Position numbers and translations under genes: made by a program. Shown here piece by piece: positions 62,882-64,000 of a stretch of 64,000 bases of DNA. The stretch is from Brachybacterium muris (GTDB taxonomy: Bacteria > Actinomycetota > Actinomycetes > Actinomycetales > Dermabacteraceae), in NCBI RefSeq assembly GCF_016907455.1, contig NZ_JAFBCB010000001.1, forward strand, positions 1,364,001 to 1,428,000, read 5' to 3'. Positions within the stretch are counted from its first letter, which is position 1, and the number at the start of each line of letters is the position of its first letter. The notes below the pieces were generated by a model. It ran no database searches. It was not told the origin of the DNA and was given only the letters and a program-made list of their open reading frames with translations.

Positions 62882-64000
62882 GTGCCTGACAGCGCCGCTG
62901 TGCCCGAAGAGCTGGCCCCCGACCTGCTGCCGCCCCCGTTCTCCGGCGGCGCGCGCCCCGGCCTGCTCGACGTCCTGGCGCCCCTGGCCGCCGAGACGCG
63001 CACCGGCCGCGACCTGGTGGTGCTGGTGGACGGGCTGGGGTGGGGTCTGCTGAAGCAGCACCGCGCTCTCACCCCGACCCTGCGCGCACTGGCGGGGGAG
63101 ACCACGAAGGTGCGCACCGTGTTCCCCTCCACCACCGCCACGGCGATGGTGTCGCTGCACACGGGGCTCGCGCCCCTGCGGCACGGCGTGCTGGGGCTGA
63201 TGACGCGCGACCCGGCCACCGGGCGAGCCGTCCACGAGCTCACCGGCCACCCGGGTGTGGACCCGGGGGCCTGGATGCCGGAGCCCACCGTGGTGCAGTC
63301 AGGCGGTCGTCGCGCGGTGCAGGTGGGGCCGCGCAGGCACGCCGGCAGTCACCTCAGCGGCATGGCTTACCGGGGCTGGGAGTTCCAGGGCCATGGCCGG
63401 GACGACCGGATCGCCGTGACGCTGCGTGCCCTCCGGCGTGCGGGGCCGGACGGGCTGGTGCACCTGCACCTGGACGACGTGGACCATGCCGGCCACCACC
63501 ACGGGATCGACTCGGACCAGTGGCGCGAGGCCCTGATCGAGGTGGACTCCGTGCTCGGGACCCTGCTGCGCAGGCTCCCGGCCGGCACCCGGGTCCACGT
63601 GACCGCTGATCACGGCATGGTCGACACCGATCCGTCGCATGTCGTCGAGCTCGGCGACCATCCTGCGCTGGAGCGTCTGATCGCCTCGGTGGCGGGGGAG
63701 CCCCGCGCCCTGGCGCTGACCGCGGTGCCCGGCGACGACGCCGCCGGCGAGCTCGCGGCAGGTCTGCGCGAGCTGCTGGGGGAGCGGGCCGTGGTGCTGG
63801 AGCGCCCCGCGCTGCTCGCCTCGGGCCTGCTGGGCCCCGTCGGCGCCGAGGTGCCCGCGCGGGTGGCGGGCAGGCTGCCCGAGGTGATGGTGATCGCGAG
63901 GGGCCGCTGGACGGTGGATCTGCTGTCGCGCAGGCCCGAGGGCACCAAGCGGCTCATCGGCGTGCACGGCTCCCTCACCGACGCCGAGTCCTGGGTGCCC
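62882..64000 (+). CDS. Alkaline-phosphatase-superfamily phosphodiesterase/nucleotide pyrophosphatase, 5' part
   Basis: The frame is open from the GTG at 62882 to the window edge (373 codons) and is cut by it. The metal ligands of the alkaline phosphatase/NPP superfamily are in order: Asp50 in VVLVDGLGW, the nucleophile Thr in FPSTTATAM (about 84-85), DVDHAGHHHG and VTADHGM. No signal peptide is visible, so it is probably cytoplasmic. It hydrolyses phosphodiester or pyrophosphate bonds; the substrate is unknown. It follows DUF5998 by 11 bases in the same operon. Confidence 0.88.
   Translation, partial: MPDSAAVPEELAPDLLPPPFSGGARPGLLDVLAPLAAETRTGRDLVVLVDGLGWGLLKQHRALTPTLRALAGETTKVRTVFPSTTATAMVSLHTGLAPLRHGVLGLMTRDPATGRAVHELTGHPGVDPGAWMPEPTVVQSGGRRAVQVGPRRHAGSHLSGMAYRGWEFQGHGRDDRIAVTLRALRRAGPDGLVHLHLDDVDHAGHHHGIDSDQWREALIEVDSVLGTLLRRLPAGTRVHVTADHGMVDTDPSHVVELGDHPALERLIASVAGEPRALALTAVPGDDAAGELAAGLRELLGERAVVLERPALLASGLLGPVGAEVPARVAGRLPEVMVIARGRWTVDLLSRRPEGTKRLIGVHGSLTDAESWVP

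Overview
The window is high-GC actinobacterial chromosome. The Rieske/diheme-cytochrome bc1 and aa3 oxidase genes, the pknL/Rv2175c/idsA neighbourhood, the DUF349, DUF3043, DUF4192, DUF5998 and DUF7455 families and the frequent GTG starts fit a member of the Micrococcales. Brachybacterium or another Dermabacteraceae is my best guess, but it is not proven by the sequence. The stretch from erpA to idsA keeps the core gene order I know from Mycobacterium tuberculosis (roughly Rv2204c down to Rv2173).

Layout. 1-176 is the relA tail. 116-5973 is one AbiEi-like gene (minus strand) broken by two IS21-family insertions. 6081-14659 carries DUF349, hisS, trxA, a DEAD-box RNA helicase, aspS and DUF3043. 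14715-16924 carries an M20 peptidase, a small membrane protein and erpA. 17155-20211 is ctaC-ctaD-ctaF, followed by a small unknown gene split by IS copy 3 (20460-23040). 23412-27753 (minus) is ctaE-qcrC-qcrA-qcrB. 28037-36362 carries trpD, a stand-alone RAM-domain protein, a DEDDh/GIY-YIG nuclease, fadD, glk, a membrane protein, an alpha/beta hydrolase and plsC. The plsC tail is overwritten by IS copy 4, which is itself entered by copy 5 (36334-41208). 41340-47838 is aroG, pknL, the Rv2175c homologue, idsA and DUF4192. 47864-64000 carries metX, a universal stress protein, sigA, a GNAT enzyme, DUF7455, parE, hisF, a metallophosphoesterase, a hexose-6-phosphate mutarotase, parC, a GNAT/acyl-CoA-synthetase-like fusion, DUF5998 and the start of an alkaline-phosphatase-superfamily gene.

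How genes work together. ctaCDEF and qcrCAB build the cytochrome bc1-aa3 respiratory supercomplex. ErpA supplies Fe-S clusters. parC and parE form a type II topoisomerase. PknL is a receptor-like kinase whose known mycobacterial substrate is the Rv2175c product encoded divergently beside it. trxA and possibly sigA carry promoter sequences of the disulfide-stress sigma factor (SigR/SigH) type.

The accessory content is one insertion sequence of 2581 bp, present as four full copies and one truncated copy. All are in the same orientation and look identical, with 4-5 bp target duplications, which points to a recent burst. Each copy carries a 17-bp stem-loop that buries the istA ribosome binding site in any transcript entering from outside. 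Together with at least ten genes whose -10 box lies 6-7 nt before the start codon (predicted leaderless mRNAs), these are the most interesting regulatory signals here. I saw no tRNA, rRNA, CRISPR array or prophage, and no gene-free stretch longer than about 300 bases.
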